The notes beneath the pieces were generated by a model. The model was not told the origin of the DNA, made no database searches, and was given only the letters and a program-made list of their open reading frames with translations. A stretch of 64,000 bases of DNA, from the NCBI RefSeq assembly GCF_026262505.1, contig NC_067203.1, positions 11,098,001 to 11,162,000 on the forward strand, read 5' to 3'. Each line of letters opens with the position of its first letter. The stretch's first letter is position 1. Made by a program: the position numbers and the translations under genes. Source of the stretch: Trichomonas vaginalis G3 (Eukaryota; Parabasalia; Trichomonadida; Trichomonadidae). Below, one piece after another: positions 49,874 to 58,542 of the stretch.

Positions 49874-50680
49874 CTACTCTACTTGTTTGAAGTTGTCAAA
49901 ATACTCTGTTATTTTTTCCTTTAACAATGGCAAATCTTCTTTGAAGGTAAGTATTGTACAACCTTTAATATCATAGTGTGTTTGAGGTAACGTATCTTGA
50001 ACTATTTGTTTCACATCTTCATTTGGTGTCATTGAAATCGGTAAGTTTTCGCGATAGAACCAATTTCTGTCAGATTTGTAAATCTTAGCAAGGTCGTAAA
50101 AGCTTTTGTTGTTTCTTCTGACTAAATGCAACATAACCATATCTTTTCTTCTTCATTTTCCATCTCTTCAGTATAAATCATATACTTATAGTTCTTTTCC
50201 TTTCCTTTTGGTACCGAACGTGGTATTCTTTTCTGAATGCTTTTGTCTTTTGCTTCAAGCTTGTTTCCATCTCTTCACGTTCTTGTCTATGAATTTCGTC
50301 AAGAAGTCTGTAAATATACCAAGCATAACGAGGAGAAGCCCATATTGCAAACAGCATTTACAAAAGTCTATGAACATACCAGCCTCTTAAATTTATTGGC
50401 AAATTTTTACGATTTTCATGTGTTTTATGCAAGACCGAAAAAAGTCGGTCTAGAGAAATTTCACTCAAAAGTTCTTGTGTGCTTTGGTTTTCTGAACCAT
50501 CGTCTGCGTGTTTAGTATCTGGTGCAAAAACTGCTGTCAAAATACTTTGCATTTGGTACATATCCTACATATCGTCTTGACCGAACGAATGAGACGTAAC
50601 TGTTTGTTATACTGTATGTACTCATATTCTTCATTTATAGCTTCATGAACGATAGCAGCTTGTTGTGTTTCTGTCGATTG
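49874..50680 (-). pseudogene. Element 1: minus-strand gene remnant, unknown
   Basis: Landmarks on the minus strand are QSTETQQAAIVHEAINEEYE near the start and DIKGCTILTFKEDLPLLKEK near the end. No family recognised. Broken. Confidence 0.4.
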
Positions 50681-50779
50681 CATTAGTCCGATAGCTTACA
50701 ATTTATCACTTTAGCATACAAATATAAAAAAAACTATTGTTACAAAAAACTAGCGTTAATTTTGTTCTATCTTGTATAA

Positions 50780-51130
50780 AAGATATGATTTCAGGGATTT
50801 TTTTGGACGAAGTGTTCAAGTTCACTTTGGGTAAAAAAAATAACAGTTATATAATGAAATTTGGTCATATTTTTTTACGATTTTAGGGATTTTTTTTGAC
50901 GAAGTTGTCAAAGTCAGCTGTTGGTAAAAAAATAACAAGTACTACAATATAATGAAATGTTTGAGTCATTTTTTTACGATCTTTGGGATTTTTTTTGAGA
51001 AGTGTCAAAGTTTCACTTGGTAAAAAAAATCAACAGTATTATATTAATGAAATTTGGTATTTTTTTCACGATTTCAGGGATTTTTTGACGAAGTGTCAAA
51101 AGTTCTCTTCGTCAAATTTATTAAAAATAA
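50780..51130. repeat. Element 1: tandem repeat of about 90-100 bp
   Basis: About three and a half units, each with GGGATTTTTTTTGACGAAGT, a TCACTTGGTAAAAAAA block, an ATAATGAAATTTGGT block and TTTTTTACGATTT. Units have drifted by small indels. Position near the end of the element suggests a subterminal repeat that might bind a replication or integration protein. Confidence 0.75.
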
Positions 51131-52209
51131 GCGTTATTTTTTTTATTTTGTATAAAGACCAAAAATTAAACGCTTTACATTATTTTTCAAGCAACTTCTC
51201 AAATAATTGTTATAGCCTTAATCTATCTCAATCTACTTCAAACGTTTCTTTACCTTTTATGGGAGCACCATACATTTTTCTCAAACTTTTCAGTATTCTG
51301 TTTCTGCAGCTCCTCATATCATTCAGCAAACACAACCTTGACTCTATTGACTGCTACTGTCATATCTTTGAGTTATATTATATGTTCTTCCTATCTTAAT
51401 ATCTTTTTGTGTTGAAGTCCTTTCGGTTTTCTGAACGATGTAAAGTAAGCCTTACTGCAACGTTCCGTTATCGCGAACCAATATGTTATGAAGTTTATTC
51501 CAACAACTGGTGTCTAACCATAACAAAACTATTGGTATAAGACTTTGTCGATAGATTGCTGTATTCCATAGAATCTTACCGATATTATAAGCTCAGGATT
51601 TCTTTGTCAAAATTTTCTGAGTAGAAGATTTCTAACCCGTCCTTCGCGTTCTCTTTCCAGTTGGAGATAAAATGTCTGACAAAGAATATTGTTTGTATTT
51701 CTTGAGATATCTTTACGTTATAAATCACCTATTCTAAAACCAATTTTTGGTGTCATTGATCTATTCTTTTTAACTGTTTCAAACTCAGTGTTTGTCATTT
51801 CTTCTTTAAGTCTCAGCATAGTCGTTTCGCATACGTTCTACTCTCTTTGACGGAGATGTTAAAGAACAACTACTCACTCTCTCACTTGCCGTTTACATTT
51901 TGAACATTGCGGGTTCATTTTGCTGTTATCGAACCTACCTGCTAGAACAACTAAAGCGTCAATTGCTCTCTTCATTCTCAAAAGCTGACTGGTTTTATTT
52001 GTTGTTCCATACCTTACATCTTTTATCTTATATCTCTTTATCTTGCCATACACATTCAGCAACTAACGAAAACAAAGTTGTCGTAGCGTCTTAAATTCTT
52101 CAGATTTATATATGTCCAGAGAACATTCTTATATACCATTCGCAATCTTTGGTCCATAACCTTATCGGTTGCAATGAAATCCTAGAAACTCATTAGTTTT
52201 ACTATCTCT
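51131..52209. other. Element 1: decayed tail up to the assembly gap
   Basis: Scattered coding-like sequence on the minus strand (for example TNTEFETVKKNRSMTPKIGF near 51750-51820, and FVRHFISNWKENAKDGLEIF near 51610-51700), but no family is recognised. It may hold remains of a replication or integration gene. Confidence 0.35.
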
Positions 52210-52309
52210 NNNNNNNNNNNNNNNNNNNNNNNNNNNNNNNNNNNNNNNNNNNNNNNNNNNNNNNNNNNNNNNNNNNNNNNNNNNNNNNNNNNNNNNNNNN
52301 NNNNNNNNN
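52210..52309. other. Assembly gap (100 N)
   Basis: Exactly 100 N, a conventional gap of unknown length. The two Maverick-type elements on either side may not be true neighbours. Confidence 0.99.
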
Positions 52310-52310
52310 T

Positions 52311-52910
52311 AACTCAGAAAACGCTACTGAAACATCAACACCAAGACAGGATGTAAATAATGAACGTCCAGAAGTTAAGGAGGTTGCAAAAGCATACCTG
52401 GAGAAAAATACTACACAAGTTCTTGAAGCAGAAAAGCATCTCAATTCAGACAAAACACCATCTCCAACTCCTGAAGCATCAGTTCCTCCAGCAATTGGTG
52501 GAAATATACCTTCAGTATCACCATGGCAGAAATTTTATGGATTGTTTAAAGGAGCGAATAAGGTAATGGATGCTGCTGAGAATCTCCAAAAGTTCAAGAA
52601 TGAAGTCGCAACTGGTGCAAAGGAAATAGAAGAGAATGATAAACAAGCTGCTGAATTAGCTAAACAACAAGCTGAAGCAACTAAACAAGCAGCAGCTCCT
52701 AAACAATCTATATCTAAGTCTCAAAGACAAGGTCCTGACCCAAGTGCTAAAGTCAAACAGAATCCAACACCACCTGCAGCAGAGAAGTCCAAGAAGGACA
52801 AGGACAAGAAGAAGGATAAATCAAAGAAGGACAAGGACAAGAAGAAAGATAAGGATAAGAAAAAATCGTCAAAAGATAAAAAACATAAAAATTTATCCAG
52901 TAAGAAATGA
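52311..52910 (+). CDS. Element 2: Lys-rich tail protein (front in gap)
   Basis: About 199 residues, open from the gap. Pro/Thr/Glu-rich front (TPSPTPEASVPPAIGGNIPS), an amphipathic helix (WQKFYGLFKGANKVMDAAEN), an Ala/Lys/Gln coiled part, and a poly-basic end of KKDK repeats. No family recognised. A basic tail suggests contact with DNA or an acidic partner. Confidence 0.55.
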   Translation, partial: NSENATETSTPRQDVNNERPEVKEVAKAYLEKNTTQVLEAEKHLNSDKTPSPTPEASVPPAIGGNIPSVSPWQKFYGLFKGANKVMDAAENLQKFKNEVATGAKEIEENDKQAAELAKQQAEATKQAAAPKQSISKSQRQGPDPSAKVKQNPTPPAAEKSKKDKDKKKDKSKKDKDKKKDKDKKKSSKDKKHKNLSSKK

Positions 52911-53143
52911 GTCAAGTCATTAAAGCATCAACTAAACAAAAGTGGTTAACTGAATATATAAAAGATGGTAAGGTTCCTGATGGATATTATGTACATACAA
53001 TGAAAGACGGACGTGTACAGTTCCGTAAAGTCAAGCAACCTCTCAATGATGAACAGATCAGAAGGAAGATCTCATTGTATGAAACAAAAATAAAGGACTT
53101 ACAAGCTAAACTCGAAACCCACGATACTTCTCAAGAAAACTAG
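52907..53143 (+). CDS. Element 2: small hypothetical protein
   Basis: 78 residues (MSQVIKASTKQKWLTEYIKD...), with a predicted helix at the end. The start overlaps the stop of the previous gene by four bases (ATGA), a compact arrangement, and its end overlaps the end of the integrase gene on the other strand. No family recognised. Confidence 0.55.
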   Translation: MSQVIKASTKQKWLTEYIKDGKVPDGYYVHTMKDGRVQFRKVKQPLNDEQIRRKISLYETKIKDLQAKLETHDTSQEN

Positions 53144-54173
53144 GCATATCTTTAACATGACCTTCATTAATATTTTTCCTCCAATACTGTACTTCCATTT
53201 GTGACAACCTGTTTGGATTACCTTCACGCATACCTCTACCTGTCACTTTTCCTGTATTTTCGTTCTCAAACGTAACATCATACTTTACATCATTACCGAC
53301 AAGTTCATGACCATCAATACTTTTAACAGCACCGTGTCTTCCTTGATCTAAAGTTTCTCCTTGCTTTAATCCATGCTCTATTTTTGTCCATATCTGATAA
53401 CGTGGATATCTTGCAACACTTCCATCTTTTGCTCTTAACAAGTATGCACTTGTATCAACTGAATCAACTGTATAATAAGAAGGATCAAGATGTCTTCTTT
53501 GTTGGTTACCTTTACCCCATGTTCTTGGTTCAACTATGACTTGAACTTTTTGACCAGGTCTTAAGTTATAAAGGTTATTTTTTCTGACATACTCTTCTTT
53601 CAATCTTTGCTTCTTTATATATTCCTCATTATCCTTTTCTGTGAAATCATCAGGCTTTTGTTGTGTGCTTGAATGATATTCAGTGTTGTAGTCATTAATA
53701 ATTTGTCTCATTGTATCTGCAGTGAAAGGTGGTGTTTTATCACCTTCTTTGAGGTTTAACTTCATATGTAACATAGTTCTAATAGTTCTACAGAACCTAT
53801 TAATAATACCTAGTATGTTATGATTGTATTTCTGTGTCGTCATGTGCTCAATGTTATGACTGACCAACAGATCTCGAACATTTTGTGTCGTATAAGCTGG
53901 GTCTTCATCACTAGTAAGTATTGTAGGCTTCATTTCACCTGTAGCTTGTGAAATGAACTTCTGCATTGCACTTAGAACATTGTTTGAGTTCTTTTCACTC
54001 ATTGGGAACGCATAACCTTTTCTACTGTTTACATTGATGAACAAAAGAAAATATGGTGGTGTTCCACCAGGATTCTCAAATGTATCGAATTGATAAGCTC
54101 CCATATCAGTTGAATATATTGGTAGCATCAAATCCTCTTGTATTAAAGTTTTTTCTTGTTTACCAACAGTCAT
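53106..54173 (-). CDS. Element 2: retroviral-type integrase (c-integrase)
   Basis: 355 residues. The front half is an RNase-H-fold rve core: LPIYSTDMGAYQFDTF, FLLFINVNSRKGYAFPM, ILTSDEDPAYTTQNV and KYNHNILGIINRFCRTIRTM, then DYNTEYHSSTQQKPDDF. The C-terminal half (RRHLDPSYYTVDSVDTSAYL and HELVGNDVKYDVTFENENTG) is beta-rich, like the SH3/chromodomain-like tails of Maverick integrases. It would insert the element DNA into the genome. This is the single gene that most clearly ties the region to Maverick/Polinton elements. Confidence 0.85.
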   Translation of the reverse strand: MTVGKQEKTLIQEDLMLPIYSTDMGAYQFDTFENPGGTPPYFLLFINVNSRKGYAFPMSEKNSNNVLSAMQKFISQATGEMKPTILTSDEDPAYTTQNVRDLLVSHNIEHMTTQKYNHNILGIINRFCRTIRTMLHMKLNLKEGDKTPPFTADTMRQIINDYNTEYHSSTQQKPDDFTEKDNEEYIKKQRLKEEYVRKNNLYNLRPGQKVQVIVEPRTWGKGNQQRRHLDPSYYTVDSVDTSAYLLRAKDGSVARYPRYQIWTKIEHGLKQGETLDQGRHGAVKSIDGHELVGNDVKYDVTFENENTGKVTGRGMREGNPNRLSQMEVQYWRKNINEGHVKDMPSFLEKYRGFRV

Positions 54174-54186
54174 TTTTTTATTAACG

Positions 54187-54540
54187 TTAAAGTCTTACAG
54201 GCATTGAGTAATCGCTATAACCATCATGGTCTGCGAATTCATGTAATCTTGATGCATCAGGTTCTTTCTTCGTTGGTGCATGAAACCTTGCTTCATCATA
54301 AAGGTTCATATAATGGTTTGTCACGTTTGGGGTAGACCCAATTTTTGCATATTGAGGATATGAGTAATGATACACTAAGTTGAACCCATTACTACCATCA
54401 TCAACATATATCTTTGGTGGAGGTTGTCTTATTAAATTCCTTCCTCTTGGGGCTTTGAGTTGGACGATCTGATCTAGATCATTGTAAACAACTCCTGTTG
54501 CAGTATATTCTGTGTTGTTCTCTGGGTTAATGTTCGTCAT
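54187..54540 (-). CDS. Element 2: small hypothetical protein
   Basis: 117 residues (MTNINPENNTEYTATGVVYN..., ending SDYSMPVRL), Tyr/Pro/Asn-rich, probably not a membrane protein. Sits 13 bases upstream of the integrase on the same strand. A TTTTATTCTCATATAAATG start region fits the element's promoter pattern. No family recognised. Confidence 0.55.
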   Translation of the reverse strand: MTNINPENNTEYTATGVVYNDLDQIVQLKAPRGRNLIRQPPPKIYVDDGSNGFNLVYHYSYPQYAKIGSTPNVTNHYMNLYDEARFHAPTKKEPDASRLHEFADHDGYSDYSMPVRL

Positions 54541-54559
54541 TTATATGAGAATAAAACAA

Positions 54560-54567
54560 TTTTTACT
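54560..54567 (+). promoter_or_regulatory. TTTTTACT motif, element 2
   Basis: A of TTTTTACT lies 11 bases before the ATG at 54576. Confidence 0.5.
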
Positions 54568-54575
54568 CATAACAA

Positions 54576-55157
54576 ATGAGATCGAAGTCAATTCTTTATG
54601 GTGCAGCTAATCTTCCAATTGAACCAACAAGCAATGTTGATTCAAGAACAACTAATAACATTGTGATAAAGAACTATCCATCTGGTACAGTAAGTGATGC
54701 TCCAACAGAGATAAAAAAAGAGGAAACAACTACGAACTCAGAAGCACCAATGTATCCTCCTCCTTTAAGTCCATTAACTTCCAACCTGACCTCATCGAGA
54801 TCTGTGGAGACTTCATCGAGGATTGGTGTAGAAGAGTATTTACTTAGTATATACCAGAAGATACTTCTAGACCAAGACAAAGAGCTCTTTTCTAACTTAG
54901 TGAGCAAAGATCAGATCTTACTACCTAAGCCAGACTTGGAAGAAGTTGTTCACAGAATGACTGGGTTCAAGTGTGAAATAGACCTACTGGACCCAGACAT
55001 CACATGTTGTGGTATTCCACCACCTTTCTCAAAAATAGCTCAGATCAGAATCATTGATGAGAACAATATTGCTCAAGAGTTTAAGTATGCATATAATGCA
55101 CAATATACTGAGTTAATAAGTAGGTATAATTTATGTCTTAAGTATGTGATCGTTTAA
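54576..55157 (+). CDS. Element 2: DPDI(S/T)CCG-family protein
   Basis: 193 residues. The first 90 are Ser/Thr/Pro-rich and probably flexible; residues 90-193 are folded, with LLDPDITCCGIPPPFSKIAQ and the end EFKYAYNAQYTELISRYNLC. The same core is found in element 1 at 45417-45996. Function unknown. The invariant CC pair could bind metal or form disulfides. Confidence 0.65.
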   Translation: MRSKSILYGAANLPIEPTSNVDSRTTNNIVIKNYPSGTVSDAPTEIKKEETTTNSEAPMYPPPLSPLTSNLTSSRSVETSSRIGVEEYLLSIYQKILLDQDKELFSNLVSKDQILLPKPDLEEVVHRMTGFKCEIDLLDPDITCCGIPPPFSKIAQIRIIDENNIAQEFKYAYNAQYTELISRYNLCLKYVIV

Positions 55158-55176
55158 CCGAAAAGTGACATTTCCA

Positions 55177-55443
55177 ATGAGCCAAAGACTACAAAGGTTC
55201 TTTGACCTAATTGCTGAGGAAGATGAACCAATATCTGTAGGTAAAGCAATGAGAGTTCATCACAACGTATTTGGTGAAGAAGATCCCTTCTCAAATCCCG
55301 AAGAAGCAATTCTTACCATGTTCATAATGAAATGGTATGAAAAGCATCGTGAGGTTGAAGTTTCATACTACACGTTCTTGTATGAGTTAGGAAAATATAA
55401 CGTCAAGATGAAAGAATATCTTGAAAAGAGAAACAATGAATAA
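55177..55443 (+). CDS. Element 2: small hypothetical protein
   Basis: 88 residues from MSQRLQRFFDLIAEEDEPIS, mostly helical, acidic in the middle. Follows the previous gene by 19 bases. No family recognised. Confidence 0.55.
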   Translation: MSQRLQRFFDLIAEEDEPISVGKAMRVHHNVFGEEDPFSNPEEAILTMFIMKWYEKHREVEVSYYTFLYELGKYNVKMKEYLEKRNNE

Positions 55444-55471
55444 AACTTATCGTTTACTCAAGTAATTATTT

Positions 55472-55864
55472 TTAGTACTTTTCGACGTACTTTTTGATCT
55501 TGTCAAGAGCTTCGAGCATCTGCTTCTTTGCATTGTGCTTGGCGAAGATGGCTTGCTCAATGGTGAGCTCGAAGGCTTCTTTACCGATCGGCTGGTGTTC
55601 GCGAAGATCTTTGAGTGCATCAAGAACTGCAGTGTACTCTGATGGTAAATGGGAGCCATCAATGAGTGTATAAAGGATGAGCATGTACTCCTGCAGTAAG
55701 TTCTCCTGTTTCAAGCGGGACTTGAACTCTTCGCGGAGATCTTGAAGCTTTTGGAGCTTCTCAGTGGCTTGAAGGTAGTCAATGATGACCTTCTCTTGTC
55801 CCTCAAGTGCTTGTGGGAGGAAGTGGACATAAGCTGTTGACTTCATCAAAAATGAAGTGGTCAT
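55472..55864 (-). CDS. Element 2: helical small protein
   Basis: 130 residues from MTTSFLMKSTAYVHFLPQAL; almost all alpha-helix (TEKLQKLQDLREEFKSRLKQ). Base composition is more GC-rich than neighbouring genes. The ATG lies in the palindrome TCATGA shared with the next gene on the + strand. No family recognised. Confidence 0.6.
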   Translation of the reverse strand: MTTSFLMKSTAYVHFLPQALEGQEKVIIDYLQATEKLQKLQDLREEFKSRLKQENLLQEYMLILYTLIDGSHLPSEYTAVLDALKDLREHQPIGKEAFELTIEQAIFAKHNAKKQMLEALDKIKKYVEKY

Positions 55865-55880
55865 GACACTTTTTAAGTTA

Positions 55881-56051
55881 ATGTCCGAGCCATACAGTGA
55901 TGTCGAAGCAGCACATGAACCAAAGAAGAAGTCTTGCTGGGAAAAGACAAAGATTGTTGGTAACGCAATCCTAGCCATTTGTGTTGTTTTGAACTTGATC
56001 GTACTTCTGATCTTGTTCTACAAACTCAACAGAGGTTATTGTCTCAAGTAA
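55881..56051 (+). CDS. Element 2: single-pass membrane protein
   Basis: 56 residues from MSEPYSDVEAAHEPKKKSCW, with one hydrophobic helix (IVGNAILAICVVLNLIVLLI) near the end and a short basic tail. An earlier in-frame ATG at 55863 overlaps the start of the minus-strand gene. Small membrane proteins of this kind occur in many virus-like elements; role unknown. Confidence 0.55.
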   Translation: MSEPYSDVEAAHEPKKKSCWEKTKIVGNAILAICVVLNLIVLLILFYKLNRGYCLK

Positions 56052-56058
56052 ACACTTA

Positions 56059-56066
56059 TTTTTATT
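56059..56066 (+). promoter_or_regulatory. TTTTTATT motif, element 2
   Basis: A of TTTTTATT lies 12 bases before the ATG at 56076; TATAAATG follows. Confidence 0.55.
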
Positions 56067-56075
56067 ACCATATAA

Positions 56076-56918
56076 ATGATTTTTACCAAACCTCCTTTAC
56101 CTTTCATAGGTAATAAGTCGAAGATCAGGAAAGATCTTATCGACATACTCAAAGACATCAAAGGGGATTATGTCTTCGTTGACCTATTTGGTGGTTCTCT
56201 CTATATCTCTCATCTGTTGCATATTATGTTCCCAAAAGCAACGATCATAGCTAACGACTATGATAACTACGTTGATAGACTGAAACACATTCATGACACG
56301 AATGAAATACTTAAGGAACTTAAGGAGAGAATAAATGTTAAGCCAGATGAGAAAATTCCTACTGATCAGAAAGAGATCGTCAGAGAAGTTATAAGTAAAG
56401 CTCCATACATAGACTGGGATACATTATGTTCACGTCTTCTCTATTCTGGAGCATACAAATACTATGATCTTGACACATTAATGAAGAAAGTGTTATACCT
56501 CAGATATACTAACTTATTTGGTGAAAACATAGATGACTATCTTGAAGGTTTAACTATTGTTCATAAAGATTGGAGAATACTCTTCAATGAGTATAAAGAT
56601 CTTCCCAATGTTTTCTTTATATGTGATCCTCCATACTTCCATACTTATTCTATACAGTATGGAGATGAATGGACTCTTAAAGATACTGTAGAAACCTTTG
56701 ATGTCCTTAATTATCCATCTATTTACTTCAGTAGTGATAAATCTTATACAGAAGAACTTATAGAGATATTGACAAAAAGATATGGAGAGAAATTTCCTAT
56801 GAGAAAGCATGTTATAGATAGAGGTTTAATTAATCCTAACACTCAGAAAAATAATGAAGTAATATATGTCACTTTTTCTGTTAATGGAGAAGAGAAAGAT
56901 CAAGAAGATAATAGTTGA
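56076..56918 (+). CDS. Element 2: DNA N6-adenine methyltransferase (D12/Dam-like)
   Basis: 280 residues. PLPFIGNKSKIRKDL is the SAM-binding motif I region of D12-class enzymes, YVFVDLFGGSLYISHL the next strand, TIIANDYDNYV the acidic strand that holds SAM, and FFICDPPYFHTY the catalytic DPPY motif. The class methylates adenine N6 in DNA. In T. vaginalis 6-methyladenine is abundant and Dam-like genes are known to be linked to Mavericks, which fits. It could mark the element's own DNA or influence host chromatin. The gene is intact and has the element's promoter motif. Confidence 0.9.
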   Translation: MIFTKPPLPFIGNKSKIRKDLIDILKDIKGDYVFVDLFGGSLYISHLLHIMFPKATIIANDYDNYVDRLKHIHDTNEILKELKERINVKPDEKIPTDQKEIVREVISKAPYIDWDTLCSRLLYSGAYKYYDLDTLMKKVLYLRYTNLFGENIDDYLEGLTIVHKDWRILFNEYKDLPNVFFICDPPYFHTYSIQYGDEWTLKDTVETFDVLNYPSIYFSSDKSYTEELIEILTKRYGEKFPMRKHVIDRGLINPNTQKNNEVIYVTFSVNGEEKDQEDNS

Positions 56919-57171
56919 TGAGGGAACTGAAGAAGCGACGACATTCATCTTTGACGACGGAAAGCTCACATTCGTTGTCGATAAAAATGGACAACACTTA
57001 CACAAAAGAAAGAGACCAAGAAAATTTTTAGATCTCCCAAAAGCTAGGAAACCAAAGGAACCATTTCCAGTACCAGCCGTCCAAGAACCAGAGAGACTTT
57101 TGATACCAAAACCTGTGGTTGACAAATATGATCCAGATCAGTTCTTCCCAAAAATACCAAAGTTAGAATAA
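56884..57171 (+). CDS. Element 2: small basic protein
   Basis: 95 residues from MEKRKIKKIIVDEGTEEATT; a beta-hairpin-like front, then HKRKRPRKFLDLPKARKP and a Pro-rich end. Overlaps the methyltransferase 3' end by 35 bases. Weak resemblance to the host-region protein at 13097. An in-frame ATG 18 bases upstream is possible. No family recognised. Confidence 0.55.
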   Translation: MEKRKIKKIIVDEGTEEATTFIFDDGKLTFVVDKNGQHLHKRKRPRKFLDLPKARKPKEPFPVPAVQEPERLLIPKPVVDKYDPDQFFPKIPKLE

Positions 57172-57738
57172 AAACTCCTTTATTTCTTTAGTATTATATA
57201 ATAAGTCTATTAGTAAGCTCTGTTCTCGTTCTGTTCTGGTATTTTGACGTCTTTTCATGGTCTCGCATAATAAGATCATGAACTTTTTCTTGAGATACTC
57301 GAAGAGCTGAGGTAAGTTATCATATTCTGGATATGTAGGAAGCATCCCTGCTATCGTAAGTGTTGTATCAATAAGGATTGGACTTATATCGGAAAAGTCG
57401 AGATCTGGAGTAGAATAAGAAGGTAAGTCTCTTACATGTAGGTAGTCATTATATGCTTTACGCATGAGACTGAGTTTCTGGAGCACAACTATGAGACTTT
57501 GGTTCTGACGTTCAAGTTTGCTTAAAGTTCTCTCCAAGCTTCTGTAATAAACGTCAACCTCTGTAAGAGCAGATATTTTTGCATTGATCTCGGAGATCTT
57601 TTCTTGAACTTCACCAAGTTTGACCTTAACTGACGTTTGAGCTCCCATCATGTTTTCATCAAGGTCATTCTCTATGTCATCAATGATATCTTCCCATGAA
57701 GTCATGTTTTCATCATTGATCTTAACGTGAACACTCAT
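57163..57738 (-). CDS. Element 2: coiled-coil protein
   Basis: 191 residues from MSVHVKINDENMTSWEDIID. Residues about 35-100 form a coiled coil (VQEKISEINAKISALTEVDV); the rest is helical. Ends overlap the previous gene tail to tail by nine bases. No family recognised. Confidence 0.6.
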   Translation of the reverse strand: MSVHVKINDENMTSWEDIIDDIENDLDENMMGAQTSVKVKLGEVQEKISEINAKISALTEVDVYYRSLERTLSKLERQNQSLIVVLQKLSLMRKAYNDYLHVRDLPSYSTPDLDFSDISPILIDTTLTIAGMLPTYPEYDNLPQLFEYLKKKFMILLCETMKRRQNTRTEREQSLLIDLLYNTKEIKEFLF

Positions 57739-57774
57739 GAAAAAAATGTCATGTAAAGTATAAATGTCAGATTT

Positions 57775-58173
57775 TTACTCTTGAGCTTCTTCTCTCTGGA
57801 TTGACTCGTCTGTAGGGCTTAATGTGCCATCACGTTCGACCAGAAGGTTCTGCTCAGGTCTGTCAAGGAGCTGTCTGTAGGTCGTGAAGGTTTCAACGAG
57901 TCCTTGGTAAGGAGTTTGGAGATCAACATCGACCCATGGGTGTTTGCGTAAGAAAGCAGCAAGGCTTTCACGCTTGGAGTCAATGACATCTTTCTTATTG
58001 GTTAATCCTTCTTCAAAGCTTAGGATTACTCCTGCAGTTGATTCAAGTCTTTGGATCTGGCGTCTGGAAACCTTGGTGAGTTGTCTTATCCTCTCGTTTC
58101 CAAATACATGCAGGAGATATGCAGAAATTACTTCATTAAGTTCGATTAAACAAATTGGATGAAGATCAGTCAT
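57775..58173 (-). CDS. Element 2: hypothetical protein at the 15-bp repeat
   Basis: 132 residues from MTDLHPICLIELNEVISAYL; helical, with a basic RRQIQRLESTAG segment. I start at the ATG just outside the 15-bp repeat array; the frame stays open through the repeat only because 15 is a multiple of three. Divergent to the gene at 58543. No family recognised. Confidence 0.6.
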   Translation of the reverse strand: MTDLHPICLIELNEVISAYLLHVFGNERIRQLTKVSRRQIQRLESTAGVILSFEEGLTNKKDVIDSKRESLAAFLRKHPWVDVDLQTPYQGLVETFTTYRQLLDRPEQNLLVERDGTLSPTDESIQREEAQE

Positions 58174-58542
58174 GGCTTTTGTAAAGCAATCTTTTGTAAA
58201 GCTGTCTTTTGTAAAGCAGACTTTTGTAAAGCAATCTTTTGTAAAGCAATCTTTTGTAAAGCAGACTTTTGTAAAGCAATCTTTTGTAAAGCAGACTTTT
58301 GTAAAGCAATCTTTTGTCAAGACGTCTTTTGTAAAGCAAAAGTATTCAATTTTGTGAGAAAATGCTTTTGTAAAGCAGTCTTTTGTAAAGCTGTCTTTTG
58401 TCAAGACGTCTTTTGTAAAGCTGTCTTTTGTAAAGCAGTCTTTTGTAAAGCTGTCTTTTGTAAAGCTGTCTTTTGTAAAGCTGTCTTTTGTAAAGCTGTC
58501 TTTTGTAAAGCAGTCTTTTGTAAAGACATAACCGACGACCGA
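58174..58542. repeat. Element 2: 15-bp tandem repeat, about 24 copies
   Basis: Units are TCTTTTGTAAAGC(A/T)G with a few variants (for example GTCAAGACG) and a break near 58340-58360. It fills the whole intergenic space between two divergent genes. TTTTGTAAA is partly palindromic-looking and could be a protein-binding site. Confidence 0.9.

Larger units (their letters stand above)
39550..52209 (+). mobile_element. Maverick/Polinton-type element 1 (old, broken)
   Basis: A run of virus-like genes, mainly on the + strand: coiled-coil protein, Pro/Gln-rich protein, a large unknown, double-jelly-roll major capsid protein, DPDI(S/T)CCG protein, minor capsid candidate, SF3-type helicase, acidic-tail protein, packaging ATPase, then a minus-strand gene and tandem repeats. 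The copy is clearly broken, with more than ten breaks, so it is a fossil of some age. The left edge is uncertain (between about 38.2 and 39.7 kb) and the right edge is lost in an assembly gap. No integrase or B-family polymerase was recognised. Terminal inverted repeats were not found. Confidence 0.85.

Noticed and set aside
58159-58542. FCKAV / FTKDS repeat peptides extending the divergent genes
   Set aside because: The 15-bp repeat is open in most frames by arithmetic. Clear ATGs just outside it (58173 on minus, 58543 on plus) give normal proteins.
58174-58542. CRISPR-like array
   Set aside because: Units are contiguous with no unique spacers, and the setting is eukaryotic.
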